A stretch of 64,000 nt of DNA from UMGS1766 sp963660915 (GTDB lineage Bacteria > Bacillota > Clostridia > Oscillospirales > Oscillospiraceae): NCBI GenBank assembly GCA_963660915.1, contig CAVLAO010000001.1, positions 1 through 64,000 of the forward strand. Direction: 5' to 3'. Positions 18,072-26,326 of this stretch are shown here, piece by piece. The position numbers and the translations under genes were made by a program. Every line of letters starts with the position of its first letter. The stretch's first letter is position 1. The notes under the pieces were generated by a model. That model was not told the DNA's origin. It saw only the letters and a list, made by a program, of their open reading frames with translations, and searched no databases.

Positions 18072-19699
18072 AGAAAAAACGAACCAAAGGCCGAGCCAAA
18101 GCTCAGTTCCGCATAACGAAATTACGGGCAAAGGCATCGATTCAGCGGCGAAAACAGAGCATCTTTTCCCGCATTGCAAAAATTGTTTTTCATCGTGCTT
18201 TTTTTGTAAGCCTTGCCATCGCGCTGCAGATGCTGGTTCTTGCCGCTGCCGTCACCGTGTTTCTTCGTCATTTTGCAATCTTTTACCTGTTTTATATCAT
18301 CGTTGCCGTCATTGCTGTGTTGAAAATTATCAGCAGCCGCTATGAAGCCGCCTATAAGATTGCGTGGATTGTCCCGGTGCTGACTGTTCCGGTTTTTGGC
18401 GGACTGATGTATCTGCTCTACGGCGGAAACAAACTGAGCAAGCGGGATAAAAAGCGGCTTGTACAGCAAAATGAATGCGTCCAGCACTATATGGGACAAC
18501 CGAAAGCATCTACACTGGATCATCTGGCCCTGCAGGGTAAAAATGCAGTCACACAGTCCCGCTATCTGTTTTCCTCCAGTTGTTGTCCGCCCCATCTCCA
18601 CACGCAAACTGCCTATTATCCTCTTGGCGACACCATGTTTGTTGCAATGAAGGACGCGCTGGAGCGGGCTGAAAAGTTCATTTTTGTACACTTCTTTATT
18701 ATTCGTCCCGGAAAGATGTGGAACGAAATATTAGAGATTCTGCAACGCAAGTCCGCAGAAGGATTAGACGTTCGCGTGATCTATGATGATGTCGGCTGCC
18801 TTTACACGCTGCCCGGAAACTATGATAAAACGCTGCAGGACATGGGCATCGCCTGCAAGGTCTTCAACCGTTATCGCCCGGTCATTTCTTTGCGGCTGAA
18901 TAACCGAGACCATAGAAAAATTCTTGTAATTGACGGTAAGATCGGTTTCACCGGCGGCGTAAATCTGGCCGACGAATATATTAACGAAGAAGAACGCTTC
19001 GGTCACTGGAAGGACAGCGGCATACGCCTGCATGGCGAGGGCGTATGGAACATGACGGTCAGTTTCCTGTCCACCTGGGCCTATCTCTCCGGACGGGAGG
19101 ATAACTTCGACCTCTTTCGCCCGCAAATCAGTCCTCTGGAAATCCGCACCGACGGCGTAGTGCAATTTTATGAAGACTCTCCTCTGGACGATAAACCGGT
19201 CGGGGCAAACGTCTATCGCAACATGATCTCCCGGGCCAATCGTTCCATCTATTTCACAACTCCCTACCTGATCATCGACGATGCCATGACCAATTCTCTC
19301 TGCACCGCTGCACAGGCCGGCGTAGATGTCCGCATTATCACTCCCCACATTCCGGACAAAAAAATTGTGTTTCAGCTCACCCGGGCTCACTATCAGATCC
19401 TGCTGGAATCCGGTGTACGCATCTATGAATATACACCCGGGTTTATCCACGCAAAAAACTTTGTTGTGGACGATGCCTATGCCACCGTCGGCACCATTAA
19501 CATGGACTACCGCAGCCTGTATCTTCATTTTGAATGCGGTGTCTGGATGTCCGACTCCTCCGCAGTACGCGAAGTACGGGAAGATTTTCTCAACACACTG
19601 GAATTGTGCGAAGAAATCTCGCTGGAGGATGCCAAGCGTTTCTCCCGCAGCCGTCGATTCCTGAATGCTTTCCTGCGCGCGTTTGCCCCTCTGTTTTAA
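18068..19699 (+). CDS. cls: Cardiolipin synthase
   Basis: Phospholipase D-superfamily cardiolipin synthase, 543 residues, making cardiolipin from phosphatidylglycerol at the membrane. A Lys/Arg-rich tail is followed by two N-terminal membrane helices (about 40-70 and 95-120), then two HKD motifs: HRKILVIDGKIGFTGGVN near residue 280 and HAKNFVVDDAYATVGTINMD near residue 460. Both HxK(x)4D motifs are complete, so the enzyme should be active. ATG overlaps the dnaE stop in an ATGA-type arrangement. Located between replication and cofactor genes with no obvious functional link. Confidence 0.93.
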   Translation: MKKKRTKGRAKAQFRITKLRAKASIQRRKQSIFSRIAKIVFHRAFFVSLAIALQMLVLAAAVTVFLRHFAIFYLFYIIVAVIAVLKIISSRYEAAYKIAWIVPVLTVPVFGGLMYLLYGGNKLSKRDKKRLVQQNECVQHYMGQPKASTLDHLALQGKNAVTQSRYLFSSSCCPPHLHTQTAYYPLGDTMFVAMKDALERAEKFIFVHFFIIRPGKMWNEILEILQRKSAEGLDVRVIYDDVGCLYTLPGNYDKTLQDMGIACKVFNRYRPVISLRLNNRDHRKILVIDGKIGFTGGVNLADEYINEEERFGHWKDSGIRLHGEGVWNMTVSFLSTWAYLSGREDNFDLFRPQISPLEIRTDGVVQFYEDSPLDDKPVGANVYRNMISRANRSIYFTTPYLIIDDAMTNSLCTAAQAGVDVRIITPHIPDKKIVFQLTRAHYQILLESGVRIYEYTPGFIHAKNFVVDDAYATVGTINMDYRSLYLHFECGVWMSDSSAVREVREDFLNTLELCEEISLEDAKRFSRSRRFLNAFLRAFAPLF

Positions 19700-19701
19700 G
19701 C

Positions 19702-19730
19702 TTGACAGAAAGTAAAACATTTTGTAAAAT
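19702..19730 (+). promoter_or_regulatory. Consensus promoter of the Moco operon
   Basis: TTGACA (19702-19707), 17-base spacer, TAAAAT (19725-19730). Transcription would begin near 19737, right at the base of the leader structure described next. Confidence 0.8.
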
Positions 19731-19734
19731 TGAC

Positions 19735-19893
19735 TGTGAATTTATTGATAACTCTCCGAGCCGCTGTTCCTAAAACAATCTGTCATGGAATTGCGGCCGG
19801 GGTCTTGTTTCGACCCCCAGGGTGTAGCTCGGAAACGAATGCGCCTTCCTTTTTTTGAAAAGGAGAGCGACTGAACGCCCCTGTGCAATTTTC
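19735..19893 (+). promoter_or_regulatory. Candidate Moco/Tuco-family riboswitch leader
   Basis: Structured 5' leader of the molybdenum cofactor operon. Visible pairings: an outer helix joining GTGAA near 19736 with TTCAC near 19890; TCCGAGC (19755-19761) with GCTCGGA (19827-19833); a hairpin GGGGTC/GACCCC (19799-19817); CAGGG near 19818 with CCCTG near 19880; and a hairpin TCCTTTT/AAAAGGA (about 19847-19865) followed by GAGCGACTGAACGCC. This layout and these conserved blocks resemble the Moco RNA motif, and the position before moeA fits. It was recognised by eye; no covariance model was run. Confidence 0.72.
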
Positions 19894-19915
19894 ACTTCTG
19901 TATTGGGGTTCTGTT

Positions 19916-19941
19916 GCTCTGCCTTCCGGCAGAGCTTTTTT
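19916..19941 (+). terminator. Intrinsic terminator in Moco leader
   Basis: Eight-base perfect stem GCTCTGCC/GGCAGAGC with a TTCC loop and six T residues, placed between the leader structure and the moeA ribosome site. It is the likely expression platform, ending transcription when cofactor is sensed. Confidence 0.85.
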
Positions 19942-19970
19942 GTTGCATCTTTTTTGGAAGGAGAGTTTTT

Positions 19971-21182
19971 ATGAAACGAGGTCTGGATTGGCGCACAGCG
20001 CGGGATGAGCTGCTGCAGCAGGTCGTCCCCATTGGCACCCAGATGCTTCCCCTGCCCCAATGCAGCGGCCGCTATCTGGCAGAAAACATTGCCGCTGTGC
20101 AGGCGGTCCCACCCTTTGACCGTTCCCCCTTGGACGGTTATGCTTTTCGCAGCGCGGATTCCGATCCCACTGCTCCTGTCACACTGCGCATTCTTGAAGA
20201 AGTCCCCGCCGGTCACCTGCCAACCTGCACGGTAACGGAGGGAACCGCCGTCAAAATTCTCACTGGCGCTCCTATTCCCAATGGCGCCGATGCGGTAAGC
20301 AAATTTGAGGAGACTGAATTCACCGCAGATTCTGTCACACTAAAGCGGCAGTATCAGCCCGGTGAAAACATCATCTTTCGCGGCGAAGACGTAGCTCCCG
20401 GCGATCTGTTGGGACGCAGAGGACAGCGCATTGACGCTGGATTGGCCGGTGCATTGGCTGCCCAGGAAATTGCCGAAGTCAACGTTTATCGGATTCCTAA
20501 AATCGGTATTCTCACCACCGGAACCGAGCTGCGCCGTCCCTCAGAAACAGGCAACGGTGCCTCCATCCCAAACAGCAATCGAATCGCACTGGAAACCGCC
20601 CTGCGTTTGCTGGACTGCGAACCGGTATTTTATGGCGCACCCGGCGACACCGTAGAAGAAATCTCTTCTTCCTTGACCCAGGCCCTGACCGACTGCGACA
20701 TGGTCATAACGACCGGTGGAGTTTCTGTCGGTGATTACGACTGTACGCCTGCCGCAGTGGTGCATTGCGGTGCGGAGCTGTTGATACAAAACCTGAAATT
20801 GAAGCCCGGTGGAAAATGCTGCTTTGGCGCATTTGGCAATAAGCTCATTGCCTGTCTGTCCGGCAACCCTGCCAGCGGAATGACCTGCTTTTATGCTGTG
20901 GTTATGCCGGCAATCCGCCGCTTGATCGGCGCAGAGCGTGCGGTACAGAAGGAAGTTATTGCTCACATTGCAGCCGATTTTCCAAAAAGCAGCAAGCAGC
21001 CCCGGCTTCTCCGCGGCGTTTTAGACTGGAAGGAAGAGGGTCTCTGCTTCACTCCGGCTCCGGCACAGGGCAACGGTACGCTGCATACATTAGCAGGCGC
21101 AAACGCTTTTGCCGAAATTTCAGGAAACAGCGGTCCAATCCATGCCGGAGAAATCGTCCGGGTCTGCTATATAGGAGGTTAA
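19971..21182 (+). CDS. moeA: Molybdopterin molybdenumtransferase MoeA
   Basis: Cytosolic enzyme inserting molybdate (or tungstate) into adenylylated molybdopterin. About 403 residues, normal length. Conserved blocks: VPPFDRSPLDGYAFRS near residue 45, ILTGAPIPNGADAVSKFE, the MoCF nucleotide domain with GVSVGDYDCTPAAV, and LIACLSGNPASGMTCF, followed by the C-terminal barrel. The ATG at 19971 follows GGAAGGAGAG; an earlier ATG lies inside the terminator and is not used. It is the first gene of the nine-gene operon and sits under the candidate riboswitch. Confidence 0.95.
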   Translation: MKRGLDWRTARDELLQQVVPIGTQMLPLPQCSGRYLAENIAAVQAVPPFDRSPLDGYAFRSADSDPTAPVTLRILEEVPAGHLPTCTVTEGTAVKILTGAPIPNGADAVSKFEETEFTADSVTLKRQYQPGENIIFRGEDVAPGDLLGRRGQRIDAGLAGALAAQEIAEVNVYRIPKIGILTTGTELRRPSETGNGASIPNSNRIALETALRLLDCEPVFYGAPGDTVEEISSSLTQALTDCDMVITTGGVSVGDYDCTPAAVVHCGAELLIQNLKLKPGGKCCFGAFGNKLIACLSGNPASGMTCFYAVVMPAIRRLIGAERAVQKEVIAHIAADFPKSSKQPRLLRGVLDWKEEGLCFTPAPAQGNGTLHTLAGANAFAEISGNSGPIHAGEIVRVCYIGG

Positions 21183-21186
21183 CCGC

Positions 21187-22209
21187 ATGAAAAAAGTAAA
21201 GTCTGAAGAGGCTGTCGGTCTGACACTCTGTCATGATGTCACCGGCATTCGTGCTGATTTTAAAGGCCCTGTATTTCGCCGCGGCCATGTCATTCGCCCA
21301 GAGGACGTGGAAACTTTACTGGATCTTGGCAAACGGCATGTATTTATCTGGGAAGATCAAGCCGGCGAAATTCATGAAGAAGATGCTGCTCTGCGTCTGG
21401 CCGCGTTGGCAAAGGTCGAAAACGGCACCTTTGCCGGCCCGTCGGAAGGAAAAATGGTGCTGACTGCCCAGTGTCCCGGCCAATTCCGTGTAAATTTGAA
21501 TTTGTTGCAGCAAATCAATTCCATTGGTGATATTACAATCTGCACCCTTCCGGATCACTACCCGGTGCAACCGGGGGCAAAGCTGGCCAGCATGCGCATT
21601 GTTCCTCTGGTCACCAAAGAGGACAACATTCGCCGCGCAGAACAGCTGTGTGCGGCAAGTGAAACACCGCTGTTGGAGTTGGTTCCTTATCAAAAGAAAA
21701 AGGTCGGCATTATCATTACCGGCAGCGAAATCTACACCGGCCGTATTCAGGACCTGTTCCAGCCGGTAATTCGAAAAAAAGTTGCTCCCTACGGTGCGGA
21801 AGTACTCGGATGCACCTTCTGCGACGATGAATTGCCCATGTTGGAAGAGGCAATTCAGGAGTATCTGGCGCAAGGTGCCGAGCTGATTGTCATGACCGGC
21901 GGTATGTCCGTTGACCCGGACGACATCACCCCCACTGCCATTCGCCGCAGCGGGGCGGAAGTGATCAGCCACGGTGTTCCTTCCCAGCCAGGCAATATGT
22001 TGTTGGTGGCCTATCATGGAGACACCGCCATCGTCGGTGTGCCCGGTGCCGCTGCAAAAGCGCCTACCACTACCTTTGATGTGCTTCTGCCTCAAATCAT
22101 GACCGGGCGCAAGCTGACCAAGACGGATCTGGTGCGCCTTGCCGACGGAGGCTTCTGCCAGAGCTGCGGCACCTGCCATTGGCCCAACTGTTCCTACGGG
22201 CGGTACTGA
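21187..22209 (+). CDS. Molybdopterin-binding (MoeA/MoCF-like) protein with C-terminal Cys motif
   Basis: 340-residue protein with a MoCF (MoaB/Mog-like) domain in the second half: GIIITGSEIYTGRIQD, VMTGGMSVDPDDITPTAI and VGVPGAAAKAPTT. The first half resembles the MoeA/SAF-like linker seen in clostridial molybdopterin-binding proteins. The C-terminus adds a Cys cluster, CQSCGTCHWPNC, of the spacing used for metal or Fe-S binding. Its precise step is not established; candidates are cofactor handling or delivery to molybdenum hydroxylases. It starts 4 bases after moeA and ends 1 base before moaA. Confidence 0.8.
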   Translation: MKKVKSEEAVGLTLCHDVTGIRADFKGPVFRRGHVIRPEDVETLLDLGKRHVFIWEDQAGEIHEEDAALRLAALAKVENGTFAGPSEGKMVLTAQCPGQFRVNLNLLQQINSIGDITICTLPDHYPVQPGAKLASMRIVPLVTKEDNIRRAEQLCAASETPLLELVPYQKKKVGIIITGSEIYTGRIQDLFQPVIRKKVAPYGAEVLGCTFCDDELPMLEEAIQEYLAQGAELIVMTGGMSVDPDDITPTAIRRSGAEVISHGVPSQPGNMLLVAYHGDTAIVGVPGAAAKAPTTTFDVLLPQIMTGRKLTKTDLVRLADGGFCQSCGTCHWPNCSYGRY

Positions 22210-22210
22210 T

Positions 22211-23164
22211 ATGCAGGATCGCTACAAAAGAACAATTTCTTATTTGCGGGTCTCTGTTACGGATCTATGCAATCTGCGATGCAAATATTGCATGCCTGCC
22301 AAGGGCATTCCGAAACGCAGCCACAACGAAATTCTCCGTCTGGAGGAGGTAGAGGAAATCGTCCGCGCTGCTGCAGAACTTGGCATCCGAAAGGTGCGCA
22401 TCACCGGCGGTGAACCATTGGTTCGTCCCGGAGTGATAGAACTGTGCCGCCAAATCAGCGCCATCCCCGGCATAGAAGAATTGGCAATCACTACGAACGG
22501 TCTGTTGTTAGAACGTTATGCTGAGCAATTAGCGCAGGCCGGCGTTCACAGAGTAAACATCAGTTTGGACACATTGCGGCCGGATCGTTTTTCCGAGATT
22601 ACGCGGGGCGGTTCTCTGGAACAGGTACTTTGCGGCATTTCTGCCGCACGGCAAGCCGGACTTACTCCAATTAAAATTAACACAGTTCTGATCGGCGGAT
22701 TTAATGAGGATGAAATCATCCCATTGGTAGAACAAACCCGCACAAAAGATGTTGAAGTCCGATTCATTGAATTGATGCCTCTCGGACCGGGTGCCTCCTT
22801 TCCTCCGGAAGCTTATCTTCCCTGCTCCGCTGTGCTCCGGTGTGTGCCTGAGCTGGAGAAAATGGACAGAGCATCCGGTGTAGCAAGACTCTATCGTTTG
22901 CCCAATGGCATCGGCCGGGTCGGTCTCATCTCTCCTGTCAGCTGCGACTTCTGTGCCCAGTGCGATCGTATTCGTCTCACCAGCGACGGAAAACTGAAGC
23001 CCTGTCTTCACTCCGATCAGGAAATTCCGCTGCGGGGATTGCACGGTGCTTCCCTGCGCCAGGCACTGCAGGACGCCATCTGCCAAAAGCCTCAACGTCA
23101 TGGCAGCCTTGACCCTGGTACTCCCACCGCCGGTGGACGGGCAATGAATCGAATTGGAGGATGA
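22211..23164 (+). CDS. moaA: GTP 3',8-cyclase MoaA
   Basis: Radical SAM enzyme that starts molybdopterin synthesis by converting GTP to 3',8-cyclo-GTP. 317 residues. N-terminal cluster Cys20, Cys24, Cys27 (LCNLRCKYCMP); the C-terminal cluster CDFCAQCDRIRLTSDG with a final Cys near LKPCL; and the terminal double Gly (RIGG) needed for catalysis. The ATG at 22211 is one base after the preceding stop; the upstream ATG at 22139 would overlap 70 bases of the neighbour and is rejected. It works with MoaC just downstream. Confidence 0.96.
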   Translation: MQDRYKRTISYLRVSVTDLCNLRCKYCMPAKGIPKRSHNEILRLEEVEEIVRAAAELGIRKVRITGGEPLVRPGVIELCRQISAIPGIEELAITTNGLLLERYAEQLAQAGVHRVNISLDTLRPDRFSEITRGGSLEQVLCGISAARQAGLTPIKINTVLIGGFNEDEIIPLVEQTRTKDVEVRFIELMPLGPGASFPPEAYLPCSAVLRCVPELEKMDRASGVARLYRLPNGIGRVGLISPVSCDFCAQCDRIRLTSDGKLKPCLHSDQEIPLRGLHGASLRQALQDAICQKPQRHGSLDPGTPTAGGRAMNRIGG

Positions 23165-23169
23165 TTTTG

Positions 23170-23652
23170 ATGGGTGATTTTACTCATTTTGATGCTGCAG
23201 GCAATGCCCGCATGGTAAACGTCGGTGAGAAAGCTTCTACACAACGGGAAGCGGTTGCTGCCGGACGTGTGCTGGTCAATCAGCAAACCTATGAACTGAT
23301 CCGTACCGGCGGCTGTAAAAAAGGGGATGTGTTGACGGTTGCTCAATTGGCTGGAATCATGGGTGCCAAACGCACCCCGGATCTGATCCCCCTATGCCAT
23401 CCGATTCAAATCAGCGGCGTAGATCTGCAACTTTCCCTTGAGGATGCACCATACCGGGTTGAAATTCTGGCCACAGTAAAATGCGCTGGTCAGACAGGTG
23501 TAGAGATGGAAGCGCTGACGGCGGTAAGCACTGCCGCATTGACCGTGTATGATATGTGCAAAGCCGTGCAGCGGGATATGGTAATTGACCAAATCCGATT
23601 GTTAAAAAAGAGCGGCGGCAAATCCGGCATGTTTGAACGAAAGGACGATTGA
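23170..23652 (+). CDS. moaC: Cyclic pyranopterin monophosphate synthase MoaC
   Basis: Converts the MoaA product to cPMP. About 160 residues. Motifs: MVNVGEKASTQREAVAAG, LIPLCHPIQISGVDLQL, KCAGQTGVEMEALTAVSTAALTVYDMCKA and DQIRLLKKSGGKSG. The ATG at 23170 is preferred over one at 23161 because GGAGG sits only 1 base from the earlier codon and 10 from the later. The moaA stop lies within this ribosome site. Usual partner of moaA. Confidence 0.95.
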   Translation: MGDFTHFDAAGNARMVNVGEKASTQREAVAAGRVLVNQQTYELIRTGGCKKGDVLTVAQLAGIMGAKRTPDLIPLCHPIQISGVDLQLSLEDAPYRVEILATVKCAGQTGVEMEALTAVSTAALTVYDMCKAVQRDMVIDQIRLLKKSGGKSGMFERKDD

Positions 23653-23653
23653 A

Positions 23654-24157
23654 ATGGATTATAAAGCTGCGGTCATTACCGTAAGCGACAAAGGAAGCCG
23701 CGGTGAGCGGGAGGACACCTCCGGACCGGCACTGGCTGAATTGTTGGAACAAGCCGGTTACACTGTGGCATATCGCTGCATTATCCCGGATGAACGGGCA
23801 CAGATTGAAGCAGAATTGATTTCCTGCTGTGATCAGAAGAATCTTGCACTGGTTCTCACCACCGGCGGCACCGGTTTTTCTCTGCGGGACGTTACTCCGG
23901 AGGCAACTTTGGCTGTAGTAGAGCGGGAAGTACGGGGCATTCCGGAAGCTATGCGTTACGCAAGCCTTCAGATTACGCCCAGAGCCTGCCTTTCCCGTGC
24001 AGCTGCCGGTTTGCGGGGACGCTCCTTAATTATCAATCTTCCCGGCAGCCGCAAGGCAGCCGTTGAAAATTTGCAGGCGGTACTGCCCTCTCTGGCACAT
24101 GGACTGGACGTATTGTGGGGAAACTCAGGCGATTGCGGGGTAGAAATGCATGGGTAA
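23654..24157 (+). CDS. Molybdopterin adenylyltransferase-type protein (MogA/MoaB)
   Basis: 167-residue MoCF domain protein. ITVSDKGSRGEREDTSGPAL opens it, and LTTGGTGFSLRDVTPEAT and LSRAAAGLRGRSLIINLPGS are the family blocks. It adenylylates molybdopterin before metal insertion by MoeA (MogA activity); MoaB and Mog are hard to tell apart by sequence. Start ATG at 23654; one base separates it from moaC. It overlaps the MOSC gene by 8 bases. Confidence 0.9.
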   Translation: MDYKAAVITVSDKGSRGEREDTSGPALAELLEQAGYTVAYRCIIPDERAQIEAELISCCDQKNLALVLTTGGTGFSLRDVTPEATLAVVEREVRGIPEAMRYASLQITPRACLSRAAAGLRGRSLIINLPGSRKAAVENLQAVLPSLAHGLDVLWGNSGDCGVEMHG

Positions 24158-24587
24158 AGTGTTAAGTGTTTGCATCAGCGATGTGCGCGGTGTGGCAAAG
24201 CGCCCTGTGGACTTCCTGCATCTGATTCCGGATCACGGAATCGAGGGCGATGCTCACGCCGGCAACTGGCATCGGCAGGTCAGCTTGCTGGCGCAGGAAA
24301 GCGTTGACACCCTCCAGAGCAAAATCACGTTCAAACTGAAGCCCGGTGATTTTGCGGAAAACGTCCTGACAGAGGGCATCGAGCTTAAATCTCTTCCCAT
24401 TGGAACCCGCTTGAAAATGGGAACCGCACTTGGAGAGGTAACTCAAATCGGCAAGGAATGTCACAACGACTGCGCCATCCGTCGTCAGGTCGGTGATTGT
24501 GTCATGCCTCGGGAAGGAATCTTTGTCCGCATTCTGGAGGAAGGCATTCTGAAGCCCGGCGACACGATTGATGTCATTTCGGGTTGA
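24150..24587 (+). CDS. MOSC domain protein
   Basis: 145-residue single MOSC (Moco sulfurase C-terminal) domain. It has the HGIEGDAHAG segment, GDFAENVLTEG, LPIGTRLKMG and ECHNDCAI with its Cys. Stand-alone MOSC proteins may carry sulfur or cofactor to hydroxylase-type Mo enzymes; the exact role is unproven. Overlaps the preceding mog-like gene, so part of the same translation chain. Confidence 0.85.
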   Translation: MGKVLSVCISDVRGVAKRPVDFLHLIPDHGIEGDAHAGNWHRQVSLLAQESVDTLQSKITFKLKPGDFAENVLTEGIELKSLPIGTRLKMGTALGEVTQIGKECHNDCAIRRQVGDCVMPREGIFVRILEEGILKPGDTIDVISG

Positions 24588-24605
24588 TGCTTATTATTTT
24601 TGTAT

Positions 24606-24631
24606 GAAAAGGTCGTTGAAAAACGCTTTTC
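24606..24631 (+). other. Intercistronic stem-loop before modA
   Basis: GAAAAG(GT)CGTT pairs with AACG(C)TTTTC around a 4-base loop. There is no T run, so it may stabilise the modABC message or attenuate rather than terminate. Confidence 0.5.
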
Positions 24632-24663
24632 AGATATATTTCACTGTAAAAGGAGAAAACACT

Positions 24664-25602
24664 ATGAAGAAACTAATTGCACTCGTCATGGCTCTCTCCA
24701 TGATCCTGAGCCTGGCTGCCTGCGGCTCCTCCAGCACCAATGGAACCACCGGCACCACCAGCGGATCTGCTTCCGCTTCTGCCAGCTCCGCTGCCGACGC
24801 ATCCGCCTCTAAGTCGGACGCAGACGCCGACCAACTGGCTGAAACTACCATCTACATCGACATTGCAGCTTCTCTGGAAGCCGTGTTCCGCGATGTAATC
24901 CTGCCTGCTTACAAAGAGCAGCAGCCCAACGTCACCGTAGAGTACAACACCGGATCCTCCGGCAAGCTGCTCAGCCAGATCGAAGAGGCCAACGGCATCG
25001 GCCATGACCTGTTCTTCTCTGCCGGCAAAAAGCAGGTTACTACTCTGGATGAGACCGATAATCTGGCTGTTTCCGGCAGCGTTGTCGACCTGCTGTCCAA
25101 TGAGCTTTGCCTGGTAAAGGGCAATAACACCGAAACTGCTGTCACCGGTTGGGAAAACCTGAGCGACGCCAAGACCATGGCTCTTTGCGGCGGCAGCGTG
25201 CCTGTCGGCAAGTACACCCGTATTGCTCTGGTCTCTCTGGGCGTTCTGGCTGAGAGCGACGATCCTTCCGCATATACCACAGAAGAAATTTCTGCCGCTC
25301 TGGGCGGAGTGTCCATCGATGAGGCCGATGACGTTGAAGTCGCAGCTGTGAAGGCAGCTGAGGGCAGTGTCGAGGTTTCCACCATTTACTATTCTGACTA
25401 CTACAACCACAAGGATGAGCTGACCATCATCGCTCAGGACGACGGCACTCTGACCGGCAAAATCACCTATCCTGTCTGCCTGGTGAACAACCCCGAGGCT
25501 GACGAGACCGAGCAGGCCGCCGCCGCTGATCTTCAGGCCTTCCTGCAGACCGATTTCTGCCTGAAAGCTTTCGAAGAATATTGCTTTATTGTCAACAAGT
25601 AA
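24664..25602 (+). CDS. modA: Molybdate ABC transporter substrate-binding lipoprotein
   Basis: Lipoprotein of about 312 residues. The signal peptide ends in LSLAACGS with the lipid-anchored Cys20, followed by a Ser/Ala/Thr-rich linker to about residue 60. The binding domain carries the ModA-type phrases SLEAVFRDVILPAYKEQ, YNTGSSGKLLSQIEEANG, DLFFSAGKKQ and SVPVGKYTRIAL. It captures molybdate or tungstate outside the membrane for ModBC. Start at 24664 has AGGAG 9 bases before; upstream ATGs give no signal peptide. Acidic, Ser-rich linker is typical of Clostridia. Confidence 0.93.
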   Translation: MKKLIALVMALSMILSLAACGSSSTNGTTGTTSGSASASASSAADASASKSDADADQLAETTIYIDIAASLEAVFRDVILPAYKEQQPNVTVEYNTGSSGKLLSQIEEANGIGHDLFFSAGKKQVTTLDETDNLAVSGSVVDLLSNELCLVKGNNTETAVTGWENLSDAKTMALCGGSVPVGKYTRIALVSLGVLAESDDPSAYTTEEISAALGGVSIDEADDVEVAAVKAAEGSVEVSTIYYSDYYNHKDELTIIAQDDGTLTGKITYPVCLVNNPEADETEQAAAADLQAFLQTDFCLKAFEEYCFIVNK

Positions 25603-25632
25603 GTCGATTTAAAACGGAAAGGAGCCCCAAAT

Positions 25633-26322
25633 ATGCAGCAAATATGGGAAATGGCGCTAAAATTTGACTGGACCCCCTTTTGGATTTCCTTCAAAACCGG
25701 CGTAGTCGCAACCGTCATTTGTTTCTTTTTGGGGCTCTGGTCCGCATGGGTCATCACGCGAAAAGGCCGCCGAACCAAAGCGATTCTGGATGGTCTGCTG
25801 ACACTGCCCATGGTACTTCCGCCCACAGTAGCAGGTTTCTTTCTGCTGCTGCTGTTTTCCCTGCGCCGCCCCATTGGTTCGTTTCTCTATTCACAGATGG
25901 GAATTCAGGTGGTGCAAACCTGGCTGGGCTGCATTATTGCCGCCAGCATTATTTCTTTCCCTCTGATGTATCGCAATGCCCGAGCTGCTTTTGAACTTGT
26001 GGACGCCGATTTAATCCATGCCGCCCGCACGCTCGGCATGCCGGAGCGCAAAATATTCTGGCGCGTTGTTCTGCCGGCTGCCGGCCCCGGTGTTGCCTCC
26101 GGCACTGTGCTGACCTTTGCCCGTGCTTTAGGCGAATATGGCGCAACCTCCATGCTGGCCGGTAATATCGCCGGTAAAACCGGTACAATCTCTCAGCGCA
26201 TTGCCAACGTCATTAAAGACGGAGATTACATGACTGCCGGTATCTGGGTTATTATTATGCTCATTATCGCACTGATCATCCTTGTGGCGGTTGGTATGCT
26301 GGGTGGAAAGGACAAGAGGTGA
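25633..26322 (+). CDS. modB: Molybdate ABC transporter permease
   Basis: ModB, 229 residues, with about five to six membrane helices. The cytosolic EAA loop is present (DLIHAARTLGMPERKIFWRVVLP), and ARALGEYGATSML follows, a strongly ModB-like segment. AAAGGAG precedes the ATG. Between modA and modC in the usual ModABC order; forms the channel dimer at the cytoplasmic membrane. Confidence 0.93.
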   Translation: MQQIWEMALKFDWTPFWISFKTGVVATVICFFLGLWSAWVITRKGRRTKAILDGLLTLPMVLPPTVAGFFLLLLFSLRRPIGSFLYSQMGIQVVQTWLGCIIAASIISFPLMYRNARAAFELVDADLIHAARTLGMPERKIFWRVVLPAAGPGVASGTVLTFARALGEYGATSMLAGNIAGKTGTISQRIANVIKDGDYMTAGIWVIIMLIIALIILVAVGMLGGKDKR

Positions 26323-26326
26323 GGGT

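Noticed and set aside
24606..24631. Stem-loop before modA as a terminator or molybdate riboswitch
   Set aside because: No T run and no match to a known riboswitch; kept only as an intercistronic hairpin.
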